DNA of 64,000 nucleotides, from the NCBI GenBank assembly GCA_021234155.1, contig JAJEKV010000041.1, forward strand, positions 3,276,829 through 3,340,828, read 5' to 3'. The notes below the pieces were generated by a model, which was not told the DNA's origin, made no database searches, and saw nothing but the letters and a program-made list of their open reading frames with translations. This DNA comes from Isoetes taiwanensis. Taxonomy: Eukaryota > Streptophyta > Lycopodiopsida > Isoetales > Isoetaceae. This document shows, piece after piece, positions 1 through 11,419 of the stretch; the stretch's first letter is position 1, and the number at the start of each line of letters is the position of its first letter. The translations under genes and the position numbers were made by a program.

Positions 1-22
1 GAGTACTGTAGATTATTTAGTT

Positions 23-2586
23 ATGGCAGAAGAATCATTGTGTGACGTCATCGATTTTACAGTAGGGAATGAAGAACTTGAATCAGACCATAACCCATTG
101 CATTTCTCTCTAAAGGTTGACCGACCTGTTATCAAAGATCAATATAAGCAAAAGAAATATTTTCTGAAGCCTCATCTCCATAATCAGTACCGCTCTTGTG
201 TTGAAGACAAGGCAACCAATTTACAATGGGAAGGGGGTCTGAATGCCATGAACAGCCAACTAGTAAAGCTTTTAGAGGATGCAGCACAGGAGATCTTTAT
301 CTCTCAAAGAGCACGCAGAGGCCTACCATGTAGAGCATGGTTCGACCGAGAATGCCGAGATGCTAAGCGTCAGTGGCAAGCATGTGATCAGCATCTTAAA
401 ATGCACTATAAATAGCGCTATAAGCGTGTTATAAGGTGTAAGAAAAGGCAATATATCAAGCAAAGGCAGCAGATTTTGTGTCAAAGATATCTAGACGAGC
501 CTAAACTTTTCTGGAATGGCCTTAAGAAGACTAAAAGCAATGATATTCCACTTGAAGCAGAGGAGCTATGGCAATATGTAATGGCTCTCTACCATAATGC
601 AGCAGCCAACACAAACATTGTGAGATCGACATTGGTAATTAAAGAGGAGGAGGTAAAGGATGGCATTACATCGTTATCAAATGGTAAAGCACCAGATCTG
701 AATTCTCTTAGTGCTGAACATCTAAAATGGGCAGGTCCAAGTGTTGTTCCTATCATTACTCGCATGTTTAACCTTGCATTGGCACAAGGCTTCCCGTTTG
801 ATTAGAGTGGTGCCGATATTCAAAGGGGGATCTAGACAAGATGCAAGTAACTATAGAACAATTCTGGTAAGTAATTTGTTCTCAAAACTTTTTGCATCTA
901 TTTTGGAGAAAAAATTGAGCTTATGGGCGTAAGTCAATAAAAAAGGGCGAACGCTAAGCTGGTTTTAGGCGGGCAGATCCACATTGGACCACTTGTTGGT
1001 GTTGAAAACGGTCTTTGATAATGTTAAAGGAACAAAAAAACCAGTGTATGTGGCATTCGTTGACTTTAAAAAGGCCTTTGATAAGGTTCCACGTGTGCAA
1101 TTATGGGAAAGACTAGAAACGCTTAATGTGCCACTTGAGCTTAGAACTGCAGTACAGGTGTGAGAAAGTGCTTGTAGAATTATCACAACCTTTTTCATTA
1201 GATGTTTCAGCCCATGTAGAAAGTGACATTGGAGTGAAACAGGGTTGCCCGATGTCTCCCACCTTATTTGGCTTGTTCATTGATGGTCTAGAGGCTTGGC
1301 TACATAATAATTGCCTCGTGAGGTAATCAAGTACATGGCTACATTGTCCAGTTATTGATGTATGCCGATGATGTTGTTATATTTGCAAGATCAAAAGAAC
1401 ACATGCAAAAACACCTAGATGGATTGGCTGCATTTTGTGATCAAACAGGCATGCAAGTGAACTTAGATAAGACAAGTGTTATGACGGTTGGTGCTCTCAA
1501 ACAGGAACCTATTTTCAGATATAAAGGGAGTCTTGTGAGTATATGTGATTCTTATAAATACTTGGGCCTTATTTTCAGCAGGAATCATAGATGGAATATG
1601 TGTATTTCACAACGAGTTGATGGAGGGCAAAGAGCCTTATATGCGTTGCATAGCATGTGTAGGAGGTCTCATTTATGGTCTTGGAACCTTAAAGTAAAGT
1701 CAGATCGATCACTTGTGCAAAGTGTAATCCTATATGGATCTGAAATTTGGGGGGCCAAGCATTCCGCAAATGTCTATGGGATGATATAGAACAAGTCTTG
1801 AAGAAGTTCTTAAGGCTTGAGTTGGGAGTGAAAGCTCAAACACCTTACCCTATGATGTTGACGGAAAGTGGACTAATGCCACTTGAGGGAGAAGCTATTT
1901 TGAGGTGTATTATGTACCTCAAGAAGGTGTTGGCATTGGATGAATCTCGGCTTGCTCACAAAGCTTTGATATCAAGTAAAGAGAAAGGATTATTACATGA
2001 TGTAACAAAATGGCTCCAAAAATGGGATATCCAATGGGATGAAGTGATCTTGGTTGACTCGGATCTAAGACAATGGATCTCTAAGAAGATACTTATGAAG
2101 ATGTGGAGGCAGCCCAAAACTAAGATGATCTTATACAAGCAAAGCATAAATCCGAATTTGACGCCATCTACACACTTACAGGAAAATATTTCAATACAAA
2201 AGAGACATTCTATCTGCAGGATCCGTCTTAGCTCCCACCATTTGGGAGTAGAAGTGGGGAGATGGGGGCATATCATACCACGAGATCAAAGATACTGCAA
2301 GGTATGTGACTTAAACCAGGTGGAGGATGAAGATCATACATTGCTTCGATGTAGGGCCTATGAAGCAATTCGAGATAAACACGGTATTCATTATAACGAT
2401 CTACCCACTCTTTTTACACTTAATAGTGATATGTTGGGAAAATATTTGATTGAACTTCTCCAACATAGGGATACTTGTTTAAGTTCTCACACTGCTGGTA
2501 ATGTTGATAATTCAGATAGTTTGAGTGAGAGTGATGAGCTAGATGAGGATTTGGAAACTCGTCTATTATTTTATGAAGATGTTTAA
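23..2586 (+). pseudogene. LINE ORF2 remnant (endonuclease end, RT, zinc finger)
   Basis: ORF2 of an L1-type LINE would nick target DNA and reverse-transcribe the element's RNA. The first segment (23-415) carries the endonuclease SDH motif in context SDHNPL. RT signatures follow: NGKAPDLNSLSAEHLK near 680-730, SNYR near 850, FVDFKKAFDKVPR near 1062-1092 (motif A aspartate), GVKQGCPMSPTLFG near 1230-1270, and YADDVVIFARS near 1360-1395 (motif C). The last frame (1747-2586) is open for 279 codons and holds a C-X2-C...H-X4-C type region (CKVC...HTLLRC). Frames change near 415, 805, 930, 1198, 1326 and 1789, with in-frame stops. It aligns by eye with the RT of the next copy (2829-4127), including RLSSHHLGVEVGRWG. 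Confidence 0.85.
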
Positions 2587-2630
2587 GTGGTTTTGTCTAA
2601 TAGGCCTTTGAGGCCTCCCATAGACATAAT

Positions 2631-2796
<166 letters not shown>

Positions 2797-2828
2797 AATG
2801 TCAAGAGGAAATTATCAGCAATATAGGG

Positions 2829-4127
2829 GTGAAGCAGGGGTGTCCTCTGTCACCTACTCTCTTTGGCATATATATTGACCAATTTGAACGGTGGTTACAT
2901 GAGTATGGAGGAGAAGGAACCACAATCGCTGGATATGTACTAATGCTGCTGTTGTATGCTGACGATATTGTGATCTTTGCCAGAAGTCAGAAAGGTATGC
3001 AAAAACACTTAAATGCTTTGGCTGATTTTTGTGATAGAACAGAGATGAAGGTGAATTTAGGGCAAACGAAAATCCTTATATTTGGGATAAGAGTACACGA
3101 TTTTCATTTCTATTACAAAGGGCAAGAGGTAGACATTACAGACACATATAAATACCTGGGGCTAGTTGTGAAACACAATTATAGCTGGAATAGTGCAGTT
3201 GAGCAGAGAACAGATGCTGGGATTAAGGCCTTTTACTCAATGCAAAGAGTATGCAATAAAAAAGGGAATATTGACTGGCATCTTAAAAAGATGCTTTATA
3301 ACTCCTTGGTGCGTTCTGTTATTTTATACGGATGCGAGGTATGGGGGCCAGGATTATCTCTAAAGATGTGGACTAGAGTAGAGAAGATCCAAAAAAAGTT
3401 TCTGCTAGCAGAGCTGGGAGTTAAAATGCAAACACCATACCAGATGATGCTTGCTGAAGCAGGGCTGTATGAATTGGAAATTGAAGCATTACTGCAGACC
3501 ATTAAATATGTTAGAAAAATTCAGGATATGGATTATGATAGGCTGCCTAGAAAGGCTATGATTCATAGTAGCCTAAAAGGGTGGTTTGCAAATGTGGTCA
3601 CATGGTTGAGACAATGGGACATGACGTTAGAGGAGATACCAGATGAAGCCGATAAATTAAATGACTATGTTTACAAGAAAGCACGTGATAAAGGCTGGAG
3701 GAATCCTGGAACCAAGATGGTTTTTTACAAAGAAATGATTAACCCAGAACTGAAAGAGGCCTCACACTTGGCTGGTGGGCTTTCACAGTTTAAACAACAT
3801 CTTGTCTCTAGACTGCGCCTCAGCTCCCATCACTTAGGGGTGGAAGTGGGACGGTGGGGGGGCTTCCCGAGATATAAGCGCACATGCAAGGTTTGTGGGG
3901 ATGATGTGATCGAGGATGAGATGCACTTGTTATTCCATTGTCCAGCATATCAGGCACTGAGGCATAGACATATGATATCTTCGGGGGTGTCCCTATGGGC
4001 GTTCTTTGACATGCCACTTGCGACCGTTGGATATTTTTTAACAGATGTCATGAAAGTGAGAGAGATGTCTATAAAGAGTTATAACAGTCTATTGGATAGT
4101 TATGAGAAAGAGGGAGATATAGACTAA
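2829..4127 (+). CDS. LINE reverse transcriptase, C-terminal two thirds
   Basis: A 432-codon uninterrupted frame covering RT motifs B to E and the C-terminal region of a LINE ORF2. Visible landmarks are KQGCPLSPTLFG at residues 2-13, LLYADDIVIFARS near residues 40-52 (motif C, both catalytic aspartates present), YKYLGL near residue 108, SVILYGCEVWG near residue 165, and a terminal CKVCGDD...HLLFHC zinc-finger-like segment near residues 355-375. The first ATG is simply the first methionine after truncation, not a native start. The lack of stops over 1.3 kb says this copy is younger than copy A, but motif A is missing, so it cannot encode an active enzyme. Confidence 0.85.
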   Translation: MKQGCPLSPTLFGIYIDQFERWLHEYGGEGTTIAGYVLMLLLYADDIVIFARSQKGMQKHLNALADFCDRTEMKVNLGQTKILIFGIRVHDFHFYYKGQEVDITDTYKYLGLVVKHNYSWNSAVEQRTDAGIKAFYSMQRVCNKKGNIDWHLKKMLYNSLVRSVILYGCEVWGPGLSLKMWTRVEKIQKKFLLAELGVKMQTPYQMMLAEAGLYELEIEALLQTIKYVRKIQDMDYDRLPRKAMIHSSLKGWFANVVTWLRQWDMTLEEIPDEADKLNDYVYKKARDKGWRNPGTKMVFYKEMINPELKEASHLAGGLSQFKQHLVSRLRLSSHHLGVEVGRWGGFPRYKRTCKVCGDDVIEDEMHLLFHCPAYQALRHRHMISSGVSLWAFFDMPLATVGYFLTDVMKVREMSIKSYNSLLDSYEKEGDID

Positions 4128-4230
4128 TGATACATTTGAAAAGGATCATTAGATGTTTAAAAACTGTACGTGTGTTGATGTTCGTCTTCTAGACCTGATG
4201 GTCTCACAGACGTTAATAAAACATTATCTT

Positions 4231-4330
<100 letters not shown>

Positions 4331-4711
4331 CCCAATTGCTCTTGGAATCCTAGGCGCTAGTTGTGTGCGCTCGAAATTCTATTCGATGCCGTTTGCTCTG
4401 TTCGCTATTTAATTTGGATAAGGTGCTGATTAGGGCTTGCAAAATAAGCCGTGTGGGTCCCATCAAGCTCTGCAATCGGTACATCTCTATCAGCACTTGC
4501 AACCAGTTGCTACGTTCTCAGGTCAACCAAATCCATTTCCGACTCTTTTGGACAGACACAGTTCCATTTTCGACTTCTTTGGACAGACCTAAAGTCGGTA
4601 TTTCGCAGTCAGCCATTTGTGCAGACGGTGCACGCTTGGCTACAAATGCAGTGCAGACTTCTTCTGCCTAAGAGTTATAATAAGTTGTGCATCTCTTCTA
4701 CAAGTTATATA

Positions 4712-5604
4712 ATGACGACCAAGCAGAACAGAGGTGAAGGCTCCAGGGCTGCGAAACCACCTGCCAAAAAAAGTCCCGCTTACTCATCCGAAAGAGTAGA
4801 AGAAACTAAGAAATTACACAAACCCAGGGAAACGTATGGTAGGGATAAACCAGCTAAGTCAAAAATTACTGAGATAATTGATGATGGAGATGCTGATTTA
4901 TCTGAACCTAAACCTTAAATAGATCATAGAGGGTCTGAAACAGAAGAAACACATCAGTGCTCCAACAAAGGGGGGAAATGCTTAGATAATTCAAAAAAAA
5001 ATGCAATGCAGGAAACGGTGAAGGAATTGAGAGCAACAATAACAGATGAATTTAAGAAAGAGATTGAAAAAATTAAATCAGCTGGAGAAGAGATGCAAGG
5101 CAATTGTGACAAGAAATTGAGCTACTCAAACAGGGCCCCAGTAAGGAAGATGTACTGGCAAAGGCGTCTCCAGAAATGGAAGAGTTTGTGACACTAAAAA
5201 ATTAGTTTCAAGCCTATGTGGAAGAACAAGAATGGCGACAAAGATTCTTGAATCTACGGATTGTTGGATTACCCGAGGCTGATCAGAAGAATACAAAAAT
5301 GGAGGTGGAGAAACTCTTTATGGCTGAACTTGGTGTGCTAGATGCGAGCATCACAGAGGCTTTTCGAGTTGGAAAAAAAGAAAAAGGTACCCAACATGTT
5401 GTTGTCCGTTTCAATAGCAGAGAAAGCAAATTTGCGGTGCTAAAAAACAAATACAAGCTGAAAGAAAAATTCATCTGGATAAATGAGGATTTGACAAGAG
5501 AGCAAATGAAAGCTAAAAAACAGGAACTTGAAAGAGTTAATGAGGCTAGGGCTAATAACATAAAGGTCGAATGGAAAAAGGGAAAGGCTATCATTGAGGC
5601 ATAG
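4712..5604 (+). pseudogene. LINE ORF1 (RNA-binding, L1 ORF1p-like) remnant
   Basis: ORF1 proteins of L1-type LINEs coat the element's RNA. The ATG at 4712 opens a Lys/Ser-rich N-terminus (MTTKQNRGEGSRAAK) that runs to a stop at 4918. A Glu/Lys-rich, coiled-coil-like segment follows at 5006-5191 (ETVKELRATITDEFKKEIEK). After a frame change comes 5218-5604, with the RRM/C-terminal domain signature of L1 ORF1p: NLRIVGLPEADQ, FRVGKKEKG, VVVRFNSRESKFAVLKN, and INEDLTREQMKAKKQEL. One stop and one frameshift break it. It sits about 30 bases upstream of ORF2, the usual order. Confidence 0.75.
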
Positions 5605-6075
5605 GTAGGGGTGGAAGCACTCAGAATTGTCATTTGGAAAACAGATTTACAGTGGACAAGATTCTGAGTATGAGGGAAATTTTAGATGAAACTGATATGA
5701 TCTGCTTCGTAGAAACAAAGGACCTTTATGAATTACCTGAAATTGATGGATATGAAAAAATCTATTCAGTATAGAACATTAGATTTAAGCAAAGAGATAA
5801 TGGCAATGGTGGCGTGGTGTGCTATATCAAAAACACATTTCGGAATTTAGTGCATGGAGTTAAAAAGGACAAGAATAACCAGTATATTTGACTCTCAATT
5901 CAGGGGCCAGAAATTACATATTATATGGCAGTGTGTTATTATGCGCCGAGACATAAGCAAACGTATCAAGAATACTGATGCATGTAGTGAAGATTTGTTT
6001 TTTGAATTAGAGCAAGATATCATGAAGCACAACCTTTTGGGAATTGAAGCACAACCTTTTTGCCGATGTGAATAA
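5605..6075 (+). pseudogene. LINE ORF2 endonuclease N-terminus, truncated
   Basis: In frame readings the segment shows endonuclease/exonuclease/phosphatase-fold features: a start region like KILSMREILDETDMICFVET (the catalytic glutamate context ET), ELPEIDGYEK, NGNGGVVCYIK and VCYYAPR. In-frame stops occur near 5772 and 5890. It ends where a GDFN motif would be expected, and no RT follows. Confidence 0.65.
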
Positions 6076-6200
6076 ACGAAATGACATCCTGTGCATGTGT
6101 ATACGAGTGGGGTTCAAGCACAATTTTTTGCCGGTGGTGTGAGATATTGCTATAATAAACGAAATGAGCAAGAAATGTATACTATTAATGTTACCATGCC

Positions 6201-6797
6201 TGTTTGGGGTCTGGGTTCGGGAACTCCTGCAAGACAGCCCTCTGTGAGGACCCGTGGATCTAACAGGAGAATCCGGGGACTATGTCACGCGGGATTTGCA
6301 AGAAGAGAACAAGAAAGAGAAAACAGAACAAAAAGAGAACAATGAGATCACAATGAGGAAAACAACTCCCTTGACATCAATGATGATACATGAGCTCTCG
6401 CAATCGAGAGGAAACTGAAGTGAGACAAGACTCAAAACTCATCTAAAAACTCATGTGCTAGCTCTACTCATATATATAGTACAATGGCCTTTGACCCAAT
6501 ATCGACACTCTGCCTGATTTCAGTGCCGACTCCTGGAAGGAGGCCTGATTTGCAGGAATGCTGGCGGTGCCTCTTGAAGTGCCTGGAATCACGCTGACAC
6601 TGACGCGAGTAGTGACGGGCCGTCACTTGTCTGAGCGGCGCCTCTTGGTAGCAGACGCAGGCTTTGACTGCGTGGTCTGCTGCTTGGTCTTTTGCTGGGC
6701 CTTTGACGACTGAGTCGTGCCTGACTGTGGATCCTTGGCCTTGACTTGATCCGACGAATGCATGAATAGTCCTGTGCCAGGAGGCACAGGACTAACA
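6201..6797 (-). repeat. 3' LTR of Ty3/gypsy element
   Basis: 597 bp, nearly identical to 13699-14295 (about a dozen substitutions by eye, mostly transitions). On the element strand it begins TGTTAGTCC and contains an almost immediate inverted repeat (GTCCTGTGCC / GGCACAGGAC, + strand 6770-6794), then a TATATATA box near 6469-6475. Confidence 0.95.
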
Positions 6798-6812
6798 CTC
6801 CCCCCACCAAAC
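6798..6812 (-). promoter_or_regulatory. Polypurine tract
   Basis: On the element strand the bases just before the 3' LTR read TTTGGTGGGGGGAG, a typical plus-strand primer site abutting the TGTTAG of the LTR. Confidence 0.75.
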
Positions 6813-7265
6813 GACACTCAGTCTGAAGAAAAGGAGGAAGTGCTTCCGAGGGGGGGAAACCAGCAGTCTGAAAGTGATCCTCACGGGAATGAGGTCGGGC
6901 GTGCAAGTGTGGGCAAAGGGGCATGATGAGGGCGAAACGGCAACTGTTGATGATGCCAGGTGGCGATAGATGCGAAGGAGTTGATTGAAAGGCAAAATTT
7001 GGCTAAGTCTCCAAACGGTAAAGGGAGAAACAAGGAACGGTGGAGATGAGACGTGAGAGAATGATCCGATGTGACAGCTGGCGAAAGGACGCACATTAAT
7101 GTTCGACGGGCGTGAAAAGATAGAATGTCATTTAATGCTGGCAACTCGAAGTGGGATATCATTAAAACGAAGGTGTCAGAAGGTACCGTGGCTAGATACG
7201 CGGCGGGAGAAAAGATTCTCCATTTAGAAACAGCCTTGCATTGCAACCACGTTGGCGAATTTTCT

Positions 7266-7309
7266 GATTGGTCCACGTCGACAGGGAGGTCCTCGATTCG
7301 CTATATAAG
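7266..7309 (+). promoter_or_regulatory. Candidate promoter of the antisense ORF
   Basis: TATATAAG at 7302-7309 with an inverted CCAAT (ATTGG, 7267-7271) and a CACGTC core (7274-7279) just upstream, on the strand opposite to the retrotransposon. The spacing to the ATG at 7339 implies a very short leader, so the next ATG (7348) may be used. Confidence 0.45.
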
Positions 7310-7338
7310 ACGAACAGTGAGCGAAGCGGAGGCATCCG

Positions 7339-7593
7339 ATGGCGCTCAGTATGTCTGCTGCTGGTCTGCACGATAAGTGCACTATGCCTTCGAACTGCCT
7401 TGAATGGATTACGTGCAAGATGGATTGCTTGGACCTCTGGCGGTGCCACAACCGTGGCCTGGCCATGGACGGGTGGTGTGCCGGGATGGCTGAGCATCCC
7501 GATCCTCATACCAACGGGATGGAGGTGATTTTTCACTTGCGCTGGGACCCAGAGCAGAATTACTACCACATCCTGCGTGTCACCTCGGAGTAG
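7339..7593 (+). CDS. Antisense ORF between integrase and 3' LTR (84 aa)
   Basis: Open frame opposite to the element's own genes, in the 930-bp region between integrase and the polypurine tract. It lies 30 bases downstream of a TATATAAG box and ends with a TAG at 7591-7593. The product is Cys/Trp-rich (EWITCKMDCLDLWRCHNRG near residues 22-40, WDPEQNYYHILRVTSE at the end) and resembles no domain I recognise. Tat-lineage Ty3/gypsy elements are known to carry extra antisense ORFs at this position, which supports a real gene. Overlapping frames at 7125-7376 and 7268-7528 are alternatives. Confidence 0.5.
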   Translation: MALSMSAAGLHDKCTMPSNCLEWITCKMDCLDLWRCHNRGLAMDGWCAGMAEHPDPHTNGMEVIFHLRWDPEQNYYHILRVTSE

Positions 7594-7728
7594 AGGGTTT
7601 TTCTTCTTAGGACTTAGTAGATAGGGCTTTGAGCCCGTTTTTGTAAATAGGGCGCTGCCCATAGCGGAAATAGATGGGCTCTGCCCACATTTTGTAAAAA
7701 TTTCACCTATATAATATAAATATGCCGC

Positions 7729-8780
7729 TTAGTGTCTATCTGTTGTGTCTGTGTCTGGAACAGCATCTGGTGGATGATTGTCACTTTCTGTTGTATGAAA
7801 TTGTTTGAGGCGAAAGCCATTAACTAGTGTAGGTAATGGAGTTCCATCGAATTCAGCCAGCTTGAAAACGCTGGGTTGCACCACTTGAACAATTTGATAA
7901 GGGCCAAGCCATCGAAACTTTAACTTGCCCGGAAAATTTTTGTAACGAGAATCATAAAGAAGAACCAAATCTCCTGCTTTGAATGTTTTTGTCTTAATAC
8001 GTTTGTCATGTAAAGATTTTTGCAACTGTTGTCCATGAAGAACACGAATGTAAGCATCACGCCTAAGTTCATCCAACTGTTCCAATTGATAAACCCTTTC
8101 TTTGAGTGCAGCAGGCGGATTATGGGATGTAGCCAATTGAAAACGGAGAGTTGGAAGAATGTATTCAAAAGGCATGAGAGCTTCTTGACCATAAACCAAT
8201 TTGAAAGGAGTGTGACCAGTAGCTATTTTGAAACAAGTATTGTAAGCCCAAAGAACAGTAGGAAGCTTGTTTTGTCGGGCGGTCTGCGAGAAGCGTCACA
8301 AATTTTCTTGAGAATTGTGACCGAGTTTTGTTGGTGCTTTCAGCCAAACCGCTCCTTTGAGGATAGTAAGGTGTGCTCTTGTGATGATGGATCAGTAGAT
8401 AATCCGTCGGCTCCTTGATGGTATGATTGATAAAATGGACACCTCGATCACCGACCAGCTCCGGTAGAGGGGCAACCAAAACGCCGCGGATGATTCGGCC
8501 GATAGATGACCTTGGTTGTGCTTTTGCCGCAGTTGTTGTCCGGAAGTGCGCAAGCTTCCGCCCATTTGGTAGCATAGTCAGTGAGAACCAGAATGTAGCG
8601 GGCACGGGTGTGCCGCGCAGGAGGATCTATGGGTCCCACAAAATCCATCCCCCATTTGCTGAAAGGGAGTGGCGTGGCGACCGGCGTCAATGGAAGAGCC
8701 GCCACGGGCGGGGGTCGCCCCACACGCCGACAAGCATCACACGCGGCGGGCGTGGAGCGCCTTTGAAGAGCGTCGGCCAA
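7729..8780 (-). pseudogene. pol: integrase core and C-terminus (frameshifted)
   Basis: Would insert the cDNA. The catalytic core opens with WGMDFVGPIDPPARHTRARY and VLTDYATKWAEA (first two Asp positions) in the frame 8780-8448. STPYYPQRSGLAESTNKT (the region with the catalytic glutamate) is in a second frame (8605-8165). The C-terminal domain is in a third (8199-7729), with LPTLRFQL, GDLVLLYDSRYKNF and the GPY/F block KFRWLGPYQIVQV. Two frameshifts therefore interrupt the core. The last 40 residues are acidic and Pro/Thr-rich, with no chromodomain. Confidence 0.88.
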
Positions 8781-8809
8781 AAATAACCTGCAAGAAGGAT
8801 TTTGCGTGC

Positions 8810-9343
8810 CGTGGTGTCACCATGAAAATGACCACCACCGAGCCCTTCATGGGCTTCTCGGACAATAACACAGCGTCGAAGGACGGTATCCTTGCCCTTT
8901 TTGTAAAGATGGCCTGCAACCATGGTGTAGTCACGGGCCTCGCGGAGAAATTGGTGTTGACGGGATTGAAGCTTGGCTGGAGAGAGCGTGGTGTCCTCTG
9001 GTGGAAGAGCGCCTGTGAGGAGATACTGCTGAAAGTTATGGAACCAATGTGGCGTTGCCGTGACCAGAAAGAGTTGAGCATCAGGAAAGGCGTCTGAGAC
9101 TCCCGTGGAGGGATCATCTGTGTGGATGCGTGAAAGATAATCTGGGACAACATGAGATTTGCCTGCCTTGTGAACAATTTCAAAAGGTGCAAATTCTTGC
9201 AGAAGGAGGACCCAACGAGCAATGCGGCCCGTGGGTGTGGATTTGTTGATCAAATAAAGGAGGGCTTGGTGGTCAACAAAGAATTTGATCTGACTGCCTA
9301 AAAGATAGTGACGGAAGCGTTGGACACAGAAAATTAAACCCAA
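8810..9343 (-). pseudogene. pol: RNase H continuation and integrase zinc domain
   Basis: Continues the RT polypeptide in a different frame. RNase H features are FRHYLLGSQIKFFVDHQAL and NKSTPTGRIARWVLLLQEF, then HKAGKSHVVPDYLSRI, the usual end of the Ty3 RNase H domain. The integrase HHCC domain begins with REAHEGLGGGHFHGDTTARK (two histidines) and ILLAGYFWPTLF. The two cysteines (CDACRRVG) are found near 8745 in the next frame. Confidence 0.85.
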
Positions 9344-10375
9344 GGCTTCACGCCTGTGGGCGTAGTAGTTGCGCCAGCCAGATTGAGTTTTCTGCTGGCA
9401 TATCGGTTTGGTTTGTCAGTGTGCGCATCATATTCTTGAGAAAGAACAGCTCCAATAGCGAATGCCGAGACATCTACATGGACATGAAAGGGCTTGTCCC
9501 ATTGAGGAGGAACAAGAACCGGGGCCTGAGTAAGCAAAAGCTTCAACTGTTGGAAAGCAGCATCTGCCTGGGAATTCCAAGCCCAGGTGGATTCATCACC
9601 CGTGAGTTTATGAATGGGATCTGCAATGGCTGCAAGTCTAGGAATGAAGGTGGAGTAATAATTTACCTTACCCAGGAAAGAGCGTGTCTCCTTGATATTG
9701 GCTGGTGCTTGAGCCTTGAGCACACAACTGATTTTGGCAGGATCCGTGGTGATACCTGCTTTGCTGACAACGTGTCCTAACAGAACACCTGAAGTGACGC
9801 AAAAGGTGCATTTCTCGGGATTGAGACTAATGCCGGACTCATCGCATTTCTGAAGGACGAGTTCCAATTTATCCAAATGGTCAGCCATGGAACTGTAGGC
9901 AGAGAAGTCATCTTGAAAAATTTGCAAGAAGGGATTTTCCTTCATAAAATCATGAAAAACTGAGAGCATTATGCATTGAAACGTTGATGGAGAGTTTGAT
10001 AATCCAAAAGGAACCACCTTGTAGGCAAAAGTGCCCCACGGGGTGGTGAAAGTTGTCTTGAGTTGATCAGATTCTTTGATTGAGATCTGATTGTAGCCAG
10101 AAAAACCATCCATGAAGGAGTACATCTCATGTCCAGCGACCTCTTCCAGAACCTGGTCTGTGAAGGGAAGTGGAAAATGATCACGCTCCGTGGCCTGATT
10201 TAGTTTCCTGTAGTCCACGCAAACGCGGATCTTTCCATTGTGTTTGAGTGCAATGACAATGGGGCTCACCCATTCAGAATGTTTGACCTCATAGATCAAA
10301 CCTGCAGCAAGGAGTTTGTCAATTTCTTTGACGCCGCGATCACGGTAATTGGGGTTGAGCCGGTACTGTCGTTGC
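9334..10375 (-). CDS. pol: Ty3/gypsy reverse transcriptase and start of RNase H
   Basis: Copies the element RNA into cDNA. The open frame can be followed from about 10375 (RQYRLNPNYRDRGVKEID...) although the first ATG is at 10299. Motifs in order: CVDYRKLNQATERDHFPLP, FMDGFSGYNQI (motif A), VPFGLSNSPSTFQ (motif B), IFQDDFSAYS (motif C, FxDD where YxDD is usual), LLGHVVSKAGI, and SFLGKVNYY. The connection region and a HVDVSAFAIGAVLSQ block begin RNase H. The chain ends at a frameshift with the next segment (9343-8687), which continues RNase H. Confidence 0.9.
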
Positions 10376-11059
10376 TACACGGACGTGCATCGGATTTGGT
10401 AGGAATGGTGAGTTCCCCCAAGGTTTTGTTGATCCCCCGAAGGTCTCTCTCAGAGCTCCGTGCTTAAAATGTGTTTGAACTTTTGAAGAGCGTGGACGGC
10501 CCTGTTACGATAGGGTGTCGGAAGGCGACAGTGATTGTTGCCCACGCCCACAATCTCGACTTCGTGGAGTCCGAATATGTGGGATAACTTCCGTCTTGGA
10601 CAATATGAGCAGGAGAGGTTGAAGCATGACAGATGAGTGGTGCTCTGCGGGTGAAAAGAGAGGTTGCTGATTTTCATCAAGCGCAGGTTGCTTCATGACA
10701 AATAAGTACATCAACAGGATCGGGAGGAAGTTCGGCATCCGAAAAAGTGATCAACACGTTGGATGCGATTGCAAGGAGCCGTAGGGGTCAAGCAAGGCCG
10801 CCCACACCGGGTCCCGATCAAGAGTCATTTCTCCCCAAGGATCAAGCGTATTCGGGGTAGGAGGACAGAGGCAAACTCGCAGTGGAGCCCGAACTTGATA
10901 GATATTCTGGGCCCCTCGAATCGGTGTTCTGGAGAGAGAGGGTTCAAAGATTGTCGACCGAAATGATCTTACCCGTTTCCAAGTCCATAGTGGCATTGAG
11001 GTGACCATTTGTGATGACTAACCGATCCGTAGCCCAATAATGGATACTCTTGGCCCCGC

Positions 11060-11417
11060 GGAGAAAAGGTCTCACACCAACATTTCATAATCACCAGGAT
11101 CTTCTCCAGCCTTCCAAACACCAAATTCTAAGGGGAATCGGAGATCACCAATGTTGATGTGAAGAAGAGGTGTGACGCCTTGAGGTCTCGTGGATATGAC
11201 CATTAGCCAATTTGATGTCATATGGGGCACGATAGAGTTGTTTGATGCCCATTTGTTTGCGGAGTTTATCCGTGATGAGATTGACAGCGCTACCTCCGTC
11301 AATTTGAACATGATTGACTTGTTGATTGCCCACCGTGGCATGGACCGTGGGTGTAGAGTAGCAACAGCCCCAACCAAAACGGTCGGGAGTGGTAACTGGT
11401 CCTTGAGAGCAGGACAT
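11060..11417 (-). pseudogene. retropepsin-like protease (frameshifted)
   Basis: Aspartic protease that would cleave Gag-Pol. The active-site loop is VQIDGGSAVNLIT (D-G-G-S in place of the more common D-S/T-G), in the frame 11417-11145. The downstream part, including INIGDLRFPLEFGVW, lies in the gag frame ending at 11072, so a frameshift near 11210 splits the domain. It follows the zinc knuckles and precedes RT, as in Ty3/gypsy. Confidence 0.7.
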
Positions 11418-11419
11418 AG

